Of a DNA stretch of 64,000 nucleotides, positions 45,656 through 58,970 are shown piece after piece. Location of the stretch: positions 806,001 through 870,000 of the forward strand of contig JAZGTN010000170.1 of the NCBI GenBank assembly GCA_037783415.1. The letters are read 5' to 3'. The notes below the pieces were generated by a model. It ran no database searches and was not told the DNA's origin. It saw only the letters and a list, made by a program, of their open reading frames with translations. The first letter of the stretch is position 1; every line of letters begins with the position of its first letter. This DNA is from Leptasterias polaris. Taxonomy: Eukaryota > Echinodermata > Asteroidea > Forcipulatida > Asteriidae. The position numbers were made by a program, and so were the translations under genes.

Positions 45656-48600
45656 ACCTTTAATTTATGAAATTTTAATATTTTTCTTCATAGATCTGTT
45701 TATTATATCCCTAGCCATAACTCCTAGGCGGAAAAAATATTCTCAGGCCACTAATTAGCTCAGCCCAACTAATTAAACATTGCCTCAAATTAGCGCGATA
45801 GCCACACACTGTACAAAGTATGTAAAACATACCTAACTTTGACGAAATTTGTGTCACCTTTAATTTATGAAATTTTAATTTTTATTTTCATAGATCTGTT
45901 TAGTACATCCTTAGCCATAACTCCTAGGCGGAAAAATATTCTCAGGCCACTAATTAGCTCAGCCCAACTAATTAAACATTGTCTGAAATTAGCGCGATAG
46001 CCACACAATGTACAAAGTATGTAAAACATACCTAACTTTGACGAAAGTTGTGTCACCTTTAATTTTTGAAAATTTAATATTTTTTTTCATAGATCTGTTT
46101 ATTATATCCCTAGCCATAACTCCTAGGCGGAAAAATATTCTCAGGCCACTAATTAGCTCAGCCCAACTAATTAAACATTGCCTCAAATTAGCACGTGTTT
46201 ACATTGCTAGCCACACAATGTACAAAGTATGTAAAACATACCTAACTTTGACGAAAGTTGTGTCACTTTTAATTTATGAAATTTTAATATTTTTTTTCAT
46301 AGATCTGTTTATTATATCCCTAGCCATAACTCCTAGGCGGAAAAATATTCTCAGGCCACTACTTAGCTCAGCCCAACTAATTAAACATTGTCCTAAATTA
46401 GCGCGTGTATAGCCACACAATGTACAAAGTATGTAAAACATACCTAACTTTGACGAAAGTTGTGTTACCTTTAATTTATGAAATTTTAATATTTTTTTTC
46501 ATAGATCTGTTTAGTACATCCTTAGCCATAACTCCTAGGCGGAAAAATATTCTCAGGCCACTAATTAGCTCAGCCCAACTAATTAAACATTGTCCTAAAT
46601 TAGCGCGTGTATAGCCACACAATGTACAAAGTATGTAAAACATACCTAACTTTGACGAAAGTTGTGTCACCTTTAATTTATGAAATTTTAATTTTTTTTT
46701 TCATAGATCTGTTTAGTACATCCTTAGCCATAACTCCTAGGCGGAAACATATTCTCAGGCTACTAATTAGCTCAGCCCAACTAATTAAACATTGCCTCAA
46801 ATTAGCACGTGTTTACATTGCTAGCCACACAATGTACAAAGTATGTAAAACATACCTAACTTTGACGAAAGTTGTGTCACTTTTAATTTATGAAATTTTA
46901 ATATTTTTTTTCATAGATCTGTTTATTATATCCCTAGCCATAACTCCTAGGCGGAAAAATATTCTCAGGCCACTACTTAGCTCAGCCCAACTAATTAAAC
47001 ATTGTCCTAAATTAGCGCGTGTATAGCCACACAATGTACAAAGTATGTAAAACATACCTAACTTTGACGAAAGTTGTGTTACCTTTAATTTATGAAATTT
47101 TAATATTTTTTTTCATAGATCTGTTTAGTACATCCTTAGCCATAACTCCTAAGCGGAAAAATATTCTCAGGCCACTAATTAGCTCAGCCCAACTAATTAA
47201 ACATTGTCTGAAATTAGCGCGATAGCCACACAATGTACAAAGTATGTAAAACATACCTAACTTTGACGAAAGTTGTGTCACTTTTAATTTATGAAATTTT
47301 AATATTTTTTTTCATAGATCTGTTTAGTACATCCTTAGCCATAACTCCTAGGCGGAAAAATATTCTCAGGCCACTAATTAGCTCAGCCCAACTAATTAAA
47401 CATTGCCTCAAATTAGCACGTGTTTACATTGCTAGCCACACAATGTACAAAGTATGTAAAACATACCTAACTTTGACGAAAGTTGTGTCACCTTTAATTT
47501 ATGAAATTTTAATATTTTTTTCATAGATCTGTTTAGTACATCCTTAGCCATAACTCCTAGGCGGAAAAATATTCTCAGGCCACTAATTAGCTCAGCCCAA
47601 CTAATTAAACATTGTCTGAAATTAGCGCGATAGCCACACAATGTACAAAGTATGTAAAACATACCTAACTTTGACTAAAGTTGTGTCACCTTTAAATTTT
47701 GAAAATTTAATATTTTTTTTCATAGATCTGTTTATTATATCCCTAGCCATAACTCCTAGGCGGAAAAATATTCTCAGGCCACTAATTAGCTCAGCCCAAC
47801 TAATTAAACATTGTCCTAAATTAGCGCGTGTATAGCCACACAATGTACAAAGTATGTAAAACATACCTAACTTTGACGAAAGTTGTGTCACCTTTAATTT
47901 ATGAAATTAAAAAAAAAAAATTCATAGATCTGTTTAGTACATCCTTAGCCATAATTCCTAGGCGGAAAAATATTCTCAGGCCACTAATTAGCTCAGCCCA
48001 ACTAATTAAACATTGCCTCAAATTAGCACGTGTTTACATTGCTAGCCACACAATGTACAAAGTATGTAAAACATACCTAACTTTGACGAAAGTTGTGTCA
48101 CCTTTAATTTATGAAATTTTAATATTTTTTTCATAGATCTGTTTAGTACATCCTTAGCCATAACTCCTAGGCGGAAAAATATTCTCAGGCCACTAATTAG
48201 CTCAGCCCAACTAATTAAACATTGCCTCAAATTAGCACGTGTTTACATTGCTAGCCACACAATGTACAAAGTATGTAAAACATACCTAACTTTGACGAAA
48301 GTTGTGTCACCTTTAATTTATGAAATTTTAATATTTTTTTTATAGATCTGTTTAGTACATCCTTAGCCATAACTCCTAGGCGGAAAAATATTCTCAGGCC
48401 ACTAATTAGCTCAGCCCAACTAATTAAACATTGTCTGAAATTAGCGCGATAGCCACACAATGTACAAAGTATGTAAAACATACCTAACTTTGACTAAAGT
48501 TGTGTCACCTTTAAATTTTGAAAATTTAATATTTTTTTTCATAGATCTGTTTATTATATCCCTAGCCATAACTCCTAGGCGGAAAAATATTCTCAGGCCA

Positions 48601-49970
48601 CTAATTAGCTCAGCCCAACTAATTAAACATTGCCTCAAATTAGCACGTGTTTACATTGCTAGCCACACAATGTACAAAGTATGTAAAACATACCTAACTT
48701 TGACGAAAGTTGTGTCACCTTTAATTTATGAAATTTTAATATTTCTTTTCATAGATCTGTTTATTATATCCCTAGCCATAACTCCTAGGCGGAAAAATAT
48801 TCTCAGGCCACTAATTAGCTCAGCCCAACTAATTAAACATTGTCTGAAATTAGCGCGATAGCCACACAATGTACAAAGTATGTAAAACATACCTAACTTT
48901 GACGAAAGTTGTGTCACTTTTAATTTATGAAATTTTAATATTTTTTTTCATAGATCTGTTTAGTACATCCTTAGCCATAACTCCTAGGCGGAAAAATATT
49001 CTCAGGCCACTAATTAGCTCAGCCCAACTAATTAAACATTGCCTCAAATTAGCACGTGTTTACATTGCTAGCCACACAATGTACAAAGTATGTAAAACAT
49101 ACCTAACTTTGACGAAAGTTGTGTCACCTTTAATTTATGAAATTTAAAAAAAAATATTCATAGATCTGTTTAGTACATCCTTAGCCATAATTCCTAGGCG
49201 GAAAAATATTCTCAGGCCACTAATTAGCTCAGCCCAACTAATTAAACATTGCCTCAAATTAGCACGTGTTTATATTGCTAGCCACACAATGTACAAAGTA
49301 TGTAAAACATACCTAACTTTGACGAAAGTTGTGTCACCTTTAATTTATGAAATTTTAATATTTGTTTTCATAGATCTGTTTAGTACATCCTTAGCCATAA
49401 CTCCTAGGCGGAAAATATTCTCAGGCCACTAATTAGCTCAGCCCAACTAATTAAACATTGTCTGAAATTAGCGCGATAGCCACACAATGTACAAAGTATG
49501 TAAAACATACCTAACTTTGACGAAAGTTGTGTCACCTTTAATTTTTGAAAATTTAATATTTGTTTTCATAGATCTGTTTATTATATCCCTAGCCATAACT
49601 CCTAGGCGGAAAAATATTCTCAGGCCACTAATTAGCTCAGCCCAACTAATTAAACATTGCCTCAAATTAGCACGTGTTTACATTGCTAGCCACACAATGT
49701 ACAAAGTATGTAAAACATACCTAACTTTGACGAAAGTTGTGTCACTTTTAATTTATGAAATTTTAATATTTTTTTTCATAGATCTGTTTATTATATCCCT
49801 AGCCATAACTCCTAGGCGGAAAAATATTCTCAGGTTACTAATTAGCTCAGCCCAACTAATTAAACATTGTCCTAAATTAGCGCGTGTATAGCCACACAAT
49901 GTACAAAGTATGTAAAACATACCTAACTTTGACGAAAGTTGTGTCACCTTTAAGTTATGAAATTTTAATA
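45656..49970 (+). repeat. About 205-bp satellite array, 21 copies
   Basis: Each monomer contains TTTAATTTATGAAATTTTAA, ATAGATCTGTTTAGTACATC, CATAACTCCTAGGCGGAAAA, TTAGCTCAGCCCAACTAATT and the palindrome GTATGTAAAACATAC. Monomers differ mainly in a linker before GCCACACAATGTAC: short (GCGCGATAGCC), medium (GCGCGTGTATAGCC) or long (GCACGTGTTTACATTGCTAG). The long form recurs at 46192, 46806, 47417 and 48030, a higher-order spacing of about 612 bp (three monomers). Open frames through the array are a by-product of a conserved monomer and are not genes. Confidence 0.9.
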
Positions 49971-50559
49971 TTTTTTTGAGCTTTTCTCTTGAACTTTTCA
50001 TGGTGCTTTTCTCTTGAACTTTTCACGGTGCTTTTCTCTTTCTCTTGAACTTTTCATGGTGCTTTTCTCTTTCTCTTAAACTTTTGACGGTGCTTTTCTT
50101 TTTCTCTTTCTCTTGAACTTTTCACGGTGCTTTTCTCTTGAGCTTTTCACGGTGCTTTTCTCTTTCTCTTTCTCTTGAACTTTTTACGGTGCTTTTCTCT
50201 TGAGCTTTTCACGGTGATTTTCTCTTGAGCTTTTCACGGTGCTTTTCTCTTTCTCTTGAACTTTTCATGGTGCTTTTCTCTTTCTCTTAAACTTTTCACG
50301 GTGCTTTTCTCTTTCTCTTTCTCTTTCTCTTGAACTTTTGCACGGTGCTTTTCTCTTGAGCTTTTCACGGTGCTTTTTTCTTTCTCTTTCTCTTGAACTT
50401 TTCACAGTGCTTTTCTCTTGAGCTTTTTGAAGCGTTTTGAAGCGTTTTGAAGCGTTTTTAAGCGTTTTGAAGCGTTTTGAAGCGTGTTACTATTTTAGAA
50501 AGTTACAATTTTAGAAAGTTACTATTTTAGAAAGTTACTATTTTAGAAAGTTACTAAGA

Positions 50560-51265
50560 AAACTACCGTGAAAACTACCGTGAAAACTACCGTGAAAACC
50601 ACCGTGAAAAGTTGCGTGAAAACTACCGTGAAAACTACCGTGAAAACTACCGTGAAAAGTTGCGTGAAAACTACCGTGAAAACCACCGTGAAAACCACCG
50701 TGAAAAGTTGCGGTGAAAACCACCGTGAAAACTACCGTGAAAACTACCGTGAAAAGTTGCGTGAAAACTACCGTGAAAAATACCGTGAAAACTACCGTGA
50801 AAACCACCGTGAAAAGTTGCGTGAAAACTACCGTGAAAAATACCGTGAAAACTACCGTGAAAAGTTGCGTGAAAACTACCGTGAAAACCACCGTGAAAAC
50901 TACCGTGAAAAGTTGCGTGAAAACTACCGTGAAAACCACCGTGAATACCACCGTGAAAACTACCGTGAAAAGTTGCGTGAAAACTACCGTGAAAACCACC
51001 GTGAAAAGTTGCGTGAAAACTACCGTGAAAAATACCGTGAAAACTACCGTGAAAACCACCGTGAAAAGTTGCGTGAAAACTACCGTGAAAAATACCGTGA
51101 AAACTACCGTGAAAACTACCGTGAAAACCACCGTGAAAACTACCGTGAAAAGTTGCGTGAAAACCACCGTGAAAACCACCGTGAAAACTACCGTGAAAAC
51201 TACCGTGAAAACTACCGTGAAAACTACCGTGAAAACCACCGTGAAAACTACCGTGAAAACTACCT
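50560..51265 (+). repeat. 12-bp minisatellite block B1
   Basis: About 58 copies of GAAAACTACCGT and variants. Because 12 is divisible by three and the motif lacks stops, all frames stay open on both strands (for example KTTV, ENYR and VVFT repeats). There is no start context, promoter or domain, so no gene is called. Confidence 0.85.
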
Positions 51266-52255
51266 TGAACTTTTCACGGTGCTTTTCTCTTGAGCTTTTG
51301 ACGGTGCTTTTCTTTTTCTCTTTCTCTTGAACTTTTCACGGTGCTTTTCTCTTTCTCTTGAACTTTTCACGGTGCTTTTCTCTTGAGCTTTTCACGTTGC
51401 TTTTCCCTTGAGCTTTTCTCTTGAACTTTTCACGGTGCTTTTTTTTTGAGCTTTTCTCTTGAACTTTTCACGGTGCTTTTCTCTTGAGCTTTTCACAGTG
51501 CTTTTCTCTTGAGCTTTTCACAGTGCTTTTCTCTTTCTCTTGAACTTTTCATGGTGCTTTTCTCTCTCTTGAACTTTTCACGGTGCTTTTCTCTTGAGAT
51601 TTTCACGGTGCTTTTCTCTTGAGGTTTTCACGGTGCTTTTCTCTTTCTCTTGAACTTTTCATGGTGCTTTTCTCTTTCTCTTAAACTTTTCACGTTGCTT
51701 TTCTCTTTCTCTTTTCACGGTGCTTTTCTCTTTTTCTTGAACTTGTTTCAAGAGAAAGAGAAAAGCACCGTGAAAAGTTCAAGAGAAAAGCTCAAGAGAA
51801 AAGCACTGTGAAAAGCTCAAGAGAAAAGCACCGTGAAAAGCTCAAGAGAAAAGCACCGTGAAAAGCTCAAGAAAAAAGCACCGTGAAAAGTTCAAGAGAA
51901 AAGCTCAAGGGAAAAGCAACATGAAAAGCTCAAGAGAAAAGCACCGTGAAAAGTTCAAGAGAAAAGCACCGTGAAAAGCTCAAGAGAAAAGCACCGTGAA
52001 AAGTTCAAGAGAAAAGCTCAAAAAAAAAGCACCGTGAAAAGTTCAAGAGAAAAGCTCAAGGGAAAAGCAACGTGAAAAGCTCAAGAGAAAAGCACCGTGA
52101 AAAGTTCAAGAAAAAGAGAAAAGCACCGTGAAAAGTTCAAGAGAAAAGCACCATGAAAAGTTCAAGAGAAAAGCTCAAAAAAAAAGCACCGTGAAAAGTT
52201 CAAGAGAAAAGCTCAAGGGAAAAGCAACGTGAAAAGCTCAAGAGAAAAGCACCGT

Positions 52256-52737
52256 GAAAAGTTGCGTGAAAACTACCGTGAAAACTACCGTGAAAACTAC
52301 CGTGAAAAGTTGCGTGAAAACTACCGTGAAAAATACCGTGAAAACTACCGTGAAAACCACCGTGAAAACTACCGTGAAAACTACCGTGAAAACCACCGTG
52401 AAAACCACCGTGAAAACCACCGTGAAAACTACCGTGAAAACTACCGTTAAAACCACCGTGAAAAGTTGCGTGAAAACTACCGTGAAAACCACCGTGAAAA
52501 CTACCGTGAAAACCACCGTGAAAAATACCGTGAAAAGTTGCGTGAAAACCACCGTGAAAACCACCGTGAAAACTACCGTGAAAACTACCGTGAAAAGTTG
52601 CGTGAAAACTACCGTGAAAACCATCGTGAAAACTACCGTGAAAACCACCGTGAAAACTACCGTGGAAAGTTGCGTGAAAATTTGCGTGAAAACTACCGTG
52701 AAAAGTTGCGTAGAAACTACCGTGAAAACCACCGTGA
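52256..52737 (+). repeat. 12-bp minisatellite block B2
   Basis: About 40 copies of the same 12-bp motif as 50560-51265, in the same orientation, inside A-motif DNA. Confidence 0.85.
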
Positions 52738-55700
52738 AAAGCTCAAGAGAAAAGCACCCTGTAAGAGAAAGCTCAAGAGAAAAGCAACGTTAAAAGTTTA
52801 AGAGAAAGAGAAAAGCACCATGAAAAGTTCAAGAGAAAGAGAAAAGCACCGTGAAAACCTCAAGAGAAAAGCACCGTGAAAATCTCAAGAGAAAAGCACC
52901 GTGAAAAGTTCAAGAGAGAGAAAAGCACCATGAAAAGTTCAAGAGAAAGAGAAAAGCACTGTGAAAAGCTCAAGAGAAAAGCACCGTGAAAAGCTCAAGA
53001 GAAAAGCACCGTGAAAAGTTCAAGAGAAAAGCTCCAAAAAAAAGCACCGTGAAAAGTTCAAGAGAAAAGCTCAAGGGAAAAGCAACGTGAAAAGCTCAAG
53101 AGAAAAGCACCGTGAAAAGTTCAAGAAAAAGAGAAAAGCACCGTGAAAAGTTCAAGAGAAAAGCATCATGAAAAGTTCAAGAGAAAAGCTCAAAAAAAAA
53201 GCACCGTGAAAAGTTCAAGAGAAAAGCTCAAGGGAAAAGCAACGTGAAAAGCTCAAGAGAAAAGCACCGTGAAAAGTTCAAGAGAAAGAGAAAAGCACCG
53301 TGAAAAGTTTAAGAAAAAGAGAAAAGCACCGTGAAAAGTTCAAGAGAAAAGCACCATGAAAAGTTCAAGAGAAAGAGAAAAGCACCGTGAAAAGTTCAAG
53401 AGAAAAGCTCAAGAGAAAAGCACTGTGAAAAGCTCAAGAGAAAAGCACCGTGAAAAGCTCAAGAGAAAAGCACCGTGAAAAGCTCAAGAAAAAAGCACCG
53501 TGAAAAGTTCAAGAGAAAAGCTCAAGGGAAAAGCAACATGAAAAGCTCAAGAGAAAAGCACCGTGAAAAGTTCAAGAGAAAAGCACCGTGAAAAGCTCAA
53601 GAGAAAAGCACCGTGAAAAGTTCAAGAGAAAAGCTCAAAAAAAAAGCACCGTGAAAAGTTCAAGAGAAAAGCTCAAGGGAAAAGCAACGTGAAAAGCTCA
53701 AGAGAAAAGCACCGTGAAAAGTTCAAGAAAAAGAGAAAAGCACCGTGAAAAGTTCAAGAGAAAAGCACCATGAAAAGTTCAAGAGAAAAGCTCAAAAAAA
53801 AAGCACCGTGAAAAGTTCAAGAGAAAAGCTCAAGGGAAAAGCAACGTGAAAAGCTCAAGAGAAAAGCACCGTGAAAAGTTCAAGAGAAAGAGAAAAGCAC
53901 CGTGAAAAGTTTAAGAAAAAGAGAAAAGCACCGTGAAAAGTTCAAGAGAAAAGCACCATGAAAAGTTCAAGAGAAAGAGAAAAGCACCGTGAAAAGTTCA
54001 AGAGAAAAGCTCAAGAGAAAAGCACTGTGAAAAGCTCAAGAGAAAAGCACCGTGAAAAGCTCAAGAGAAAAGCACCGTGAAAAGCTCAAGAAAAAAGCAC
54101 CGTGAAAAGTTCAAGAGAAAAGCTCAAGGGAAAAGCAACATGAAAAGCTCAAGAGAAAAGCACCGTGAAAAGTTCAAGAGAAAGAAAAAAGCACCGTGAA
54201 AAGTTCAAGAGAAAGAGAAAGAGAAAGAGAAAAGCAACGTGAAAAGTTTAAGAGATAGAGAAAAGCACCATGAAAAGTTCAAGAGAAAGAGAAAAGCACC
54301 ATGAAAAGTTCAAGAGAAAGAGAAAAGCACCGTGAAAACCTCAAGAGAAAAGCACCGTGAAAATCTCAAGAGAAAAGCACCGTGAAAAGAGAAAGAGAAA
54401 AGCAACGTGAAAAGTTTAAGAAAAAGAGAAAAGCACCATGAAAAGTTCAAGAGAAAGAGAAAAGCACCATGAAAAGTTCAAGAGAAAGAGAAAAGCACCG
54501 TGAAAACCTCAAGAGAAAAGCACCGTGAAAATCTCAAGAGAAAAGCACCGTGAAAAGTTCAAGAGAGAGAAAAGCACCATGAAAAGTTCAAGAGAAAGAG
54601 AAAAGCACTGTGAAAAGCTCAAGAGAAAAGCACCGTGAAAAGTTTAAGAGAAAAGCACCGTGAAAAGTTCTAGAGAAAAGCTCAAGAGAAAAGCATCGTA
54701 AAAAAAGCTCAAGAGAAAAGCACCGTGAAAAGTTCAAGAGAAAAGCTCAAAAAAAAGCACCGTGAAAAGTTCAAGAGAAAAGCTCAAAGGAAAAGCAACG
54801 TGAAAAGCTCAAGAGAAAAGCACCGTGAAAAGTTCAAGAGAAAGAGAAAAGCACCGTGAAAAGTTTAAGAAAAAGAGAAAAGCACCGTGAAAAGTTCAAG
54901 AGAAAAGCTCAAGAGAAAAGCACTGTGAAAAGCTCAAGAGAAAAGCACCGTGAAAAGCTCAAGAGAAAAGCAACGTTAAAAGCACAAGAGAAAAGCACCG
55001 TGAAAAGTTCAAGAGAAAGAGAAAGAGAAAGAGAAAAGCACCGTGAAAAGTTTAAGAAAAAGAGAAAAGCACCGTGAAAAGAGAAAGAGAAAAGCAACGT
55101 GAAAAGTTTAAGAGAAAGAGAAAAGCACCATGAAAAGTTCAAGAGAAAGAGAAAAGCACCGTGAAAACCTCAAGAGAAAAGCACCGTGAAAATCTCAAGA
55201 GAAAAGCACCGTGAAAAGTTCAAGAGAGAGAAAAGCACCATGAAAAGTTCAAGAGAAAGAGAAAAGCACTGTGAAAAGCTCAAGAGAAAAGCACCGTGAA
55301 AAGCTCAAGAGAAAAGCACCGTGAAAAGTTCAAGAGAAAAGCTCAAAAAAAAAGCACCGTGAAAAGTTCAAGAGAAAAGCTCAAGGGAAAAGCAACGTGA
55401 AAAGCTCAAGAGAAAAGCACCGTGAAAAGTTCAAGAGAAAGAGAAAAGCACCGTGAACAGTTTAAGAAAAAGAGAAAAGCACCGTGAAAAGTTCAAGAGA
55501 AAAGCACCATGAAAAGTTCAAGAGAAAGAGAAAAGCACCGTGAAAAGTTCAAGAGAAAAGCTCAAGAAAAAAGCACTGTGAAAAGCTCAAGAGAAAAGCA
55601 CCGTGAAAAGCTCAAGAGAAAAGCACCGTGAAAAGCTCAAGAGAAAAGCACCGTGAAAAGTTCAAGAGAAAAGCTCAAAAAAAAAGCACCGTGAAAAGTT

Positions 55701-57578
55701 CAAGAGAAAAGCTCAAGGGAAAAGCAACGTGAAAAGCTCAAGAGAAAAGCACCGTGAAAAGTTCAAGAGAAAGAGAAAAGCACCGTGAAAAGTTTAAGAA
55801 AAAGAGAAACGCACCGTGAAAAGTTCAAGAGAAAAGCACCATGAAAAGTTCAAGAGAAAGAGAAAAGCACCGTGAAAAGTTCAAGAGAAAAGCTCAAGAG
55901 AAAAGCACTGTGAAAAGCTCAAGAGAAAAGCACCGTGAAAAGCTCAAGAGAAAAGCACCGTGAAAAGCTCAAGGAAAAAGCACCGTGAAAAGTTCAAGAG
56001 AAAAGCTCAAGAGAAAAGCACCGTGAAAAGCTCAAGAAAAAAGCACCGTGAAAAGTTCAAGAGAAAAGCTCAAGAGAAAAGCACCGTGAAAAGTTCAAGA
56101 GAAAAGCTCAAGGGAAAAGCAACGTGAAAAGCTCAAAAGAAAAGCACCGTGAAAAGTTCAAGAGAAAAGCACCGTGAAAAGTTCAAGAGAAAGACAAAAG
56201 CACCGTGAAAAGTTTAAGAAAAAGAGAAAAGCACCGTGAAAAGTTCAAGAGAAAGAGAAAGAGAAAGAGAAAAGCAACGTGAAATTTAAGAGAAAGAGAA
56301 AAGCACCATGAAAAGTACAAAGAGAAAGAGAAAAGCACCATGAAAAGTTCAAGAGAAAGAGAAAAGCACCGTGAAAACCTCAAGAGAAAAGCACCGTGAA
56401 AATCTCAAGAGAAAAGCACCGTGAAAAGAGAAAGAGAAAAGCAACGTGAAAAGTTTAAGAGAAAGAGAAAAGCACCATGAAAAGTTCAAGAGAAAGAGAA
56501 AAGCACCATGAAAAGTTCAAGAGAAAGAGAAAAGCACTGTGAAAACCTCAAGAGAAAAGCACCGTGAAAATCTCAAGAGAAAAGCACCGTGAAAAGTTCA
56601 AGAGAGAGAAAAGCACCATGAAAAGTTCAAGAGAAAGAGAAAAGCACTGTGAAAAGCTCAAGAGAAAAGCACCGTGAAAAGTTTAAGAGAAAAGCACCGT
56701 GAAAAGTTCAAGAGAAAAGCACCGTGAAAAGTTCAAGAGAAAGAGAAAAGCACCATGAAAAGTTCAAGAGAAAGAGAAAAGCACCGTGAAAAGTTCAAGA
56801 GAAAAGCTCTAGAGAAAAGCACTGTGAAAAGCTCAAGAGAAAAGCACCGTGAAAAGCTCAAGAGAAAAGCACCGTGAAAAGCTCAAGAGAAAAGCACCGT
56901 GAAAAGTTCAAGAGAAAAGCTCAAGAAAAAAGCACCGTGAAAAGTTCAAGAGAAAAGCTCAAGAGAAAAGTACTGTGAAAAGCTCAAGAGAAAAGCACCG
57001 TGAAAAGCTCAAGAGAAAAGCACCGTGAAAAGCTCAAGAAAAAAGCACCGTGAAAAGTTCAAGAGAAAAGCTCAAGAGAAAAGCACCGTGAAAAGTTCAA
57101 GAGAAAAGCTCAAGAAAAAAGCACCGTGAAAAGTTCAAGAGAAAAGCTCAAGAGAAAAGCACTGTGAAAAGCTCAAGAGAAAAGCACCGTGAAAAGCTCA
57201 AGAGAAAAGCACCGTGAAAAGCTCAAGAAAAAAGCACCGTGAAAAGTTCAAGAGAAAAGCTCAAGAGAAAAGCACCGTGAAAAGTTCAAGAGAAAAGCTC
57301 AAGGGAAAAGCAACGTGAAAAGCTCAAGAGAAAAGCACCGTGAAAAGTTCAAGAGAAAAGCACCGTGAAAAGTTCAAGAGAAAGAAAAAAGCACCGTGAA
57401 AAGTTTAAGAAAAAGAGAAAAGCACCGTGAAAAGTTCAAGAGAAAGAGAAAGAGAAAGAGAAAAGCAACATGAAAAGTTCAAGAGAAAGAGAAAAGCACC
57501 ATGAAAAGTTCAAGAGAAAGAGAAAAGCACCATGAAAACCTCAAGAGAAAAGCACCGTGAAAATCTCAAGAGAAAATT

Positions 57579-58041
57579 AGTAAATTGGACTTTGAAATTT
57601 TAAGTTTGAAAAACTTGCGGAATAAAAGTACCGCCAACTTATATTCTTTCCCCGTTAAATTTACTCAATTATATCGAGGCAACAAACTTGCCTTAATAAA
57701 ATTAAGCTGATTGAACAAAACACTTTTTGAGCTTAATTTACTTCCAATTAAAAGTAGTGCCTACTTCGAGCCTTAAGTTAATTCAACTTGCCGTATATTC
57801 GAGTAATAGTAATTGCATCGAAATATGTCATCCCAACTTATTTCAAATCAGTAAAGTTAACTTGACAAAGAGAGGAACACATACTGTATAAGTAAATTGG
57901 ACTTTGAGATTTTAAGTTCAAAGAACTTGGGATTAAAAGTACCGCCAACTTGTATTCCTTCCCCATTCAATTTACTCAATTATATCGAGGCAACAAACTT
58001 GCCTTAATAAAATTAAGTTAATTGAACAAAACATTTTTTTG
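57579..58041 (+). repeat. Direct repeat of about 150 bp, 312 bp apart
   Basis: The segment AGTAAATTGGACTTTGA...GAACAAAACA is present at 57579-57730 and again at 57892-58041, separated by AT-rich DNA. Non-coding. Confidence 0.75.
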
Positions 58042-58970
58042 AGTGTGGGGGTCTCTGGTGACCTTCCTACGGCCCTTGCGACCGAGTTACCGGCTCTGCG
58101 GGTGGATCGCGCCGCTTCCACCGGTGGTCGCCCTCCGGTCCACGGTGACTCCTGGCGACTACGGGAAGTCCCACTCCTAGGAAGGGAAAACCAGCGGGCA
58201 CGGAGGCGATCTTCCCGTGGCCCACGGCGCATTTCCTCCCAGACCCGCTTCGGCGGCGTTGATCCTCGGTCTATCTGGCTGGGCCTTTCTCGGAGAAAAT
58301 AACCACCGGGCGGAGAGAAAACCACGCCGTGGCAGACGGCTGAAAATCGCCTGCACGCGCTCCCGGAGAAAATCCGAAAAGTCCTCGGACTTTGACCAAA
58401 TCTGGCCCAGTAAACGGACAAATAAGCTAGTTCTCCGAGCTTCGGGAAAATGGCTCGAGTTCAGAGGCAAAAAGTCCTCAAGAGATACGTAAGGCTGTCG
58501 CCGGCACCCGCTGCGTTCCGAGAACGCCTCCTCTTCGGAGCAGAGGCATTCGTGGGACTCTAGACCCACGAGGGCCTTCGTGACCTAGTCAAAGGGCCGA
58601 TTTTGGCCCATAGTCCCGCGGAAGTGTAGGGGTAAGAGGTCGCCCCCAACCCTAGGGATGTTGGGGCTACTATAGGGGGTAGGGTCCTCTCGGCTCCGCT
58701 GAAACATAAAAAAGGGAAAACCTCATAGCAACGTGCACGAATCGGTCCTCTCGGCTCCGCTGAAACATAAAATAAAATAAAAAATTAAAAAAACTTATAG
58801 AATCGTACACGAATTGGCTTTCCATGACGGGCGAGAGCGGAGCTGGCGGTCTCACGGAGCGCAAACCTACCCCAGGGGCGGCGATCGAGGGAACTAGAGT
58901 TGGGTTTTATACCTACGGGAGCGGTCCGGGCCGGCGGTTCACCGGGACCGGAGACGCTTCCCCTTTTTAA
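58042..58970. other. GC-rich island of unknown origin inside the foldback element
   Basis: It is sharply more GC-rich than everything around it. Contains a 16-bp repeat CCTCTCGGCTCCGCTG (58686, 58744), each followed by AAACATAAAA. Open frames occur in several frames on both strands (57972-58421 on -, 58217-58492 on +), as expected for GC-rich non-coding DNA. The texture recalls ribosomal DNA spacer, but I recognise no 18S, 5.8S, 28S, 5S or snRNA sequence in it. Confidence 0.5.

Larger units (their letters stand above)
49971..57575. repeat. 7.6-kb minisatellite domain with orientation switches
   Basis: Two related motifs alternate. Motif A is AAGCACCGTGAAAAGTTCAA plus GAGA/AAGA runs (28-40 bp). 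Motif B is a 12-bp unit, GAAAACTACCGT with variants CCACCGT and GTTGCGT. Order: A reversed 49971-50435; AAGCGTTTTG and TTTTAGAAAGTTAC short repeats 50426-50555; B forward 50560-51265; A reversed 51268-51745; A forward 51748-52255; B forward 52256-52737; A forward to 57575. The motifs share ACCGTGAAAA and probably have one origin. A 530-bp and larger higher-order periods are visible in 52800-57500. Confidence 0.9.

Noticed and set aside
46008..49891. Many ORFs of 60-139 codons reading MYKVCKTYLTLTKVV or MTQLSSKLGMFYILC
   Set aside because: They repeat once per satellite monomer on both strands; sequence conservation comes from the array, not from coding.
50538..51330. Long ORFs of 205-241 codons on both strands
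   Set aside because: They are 12-bp minisatellite read-through; every frame is open and there is no start context or domain.
57972..58569. Overlapping 130-149 codon ORFs on the - strand
   Set aside because: Several frames are open on both strands because the DNA is GC-rich; the translations are Arg/Pro/Ser-rich with no domain.
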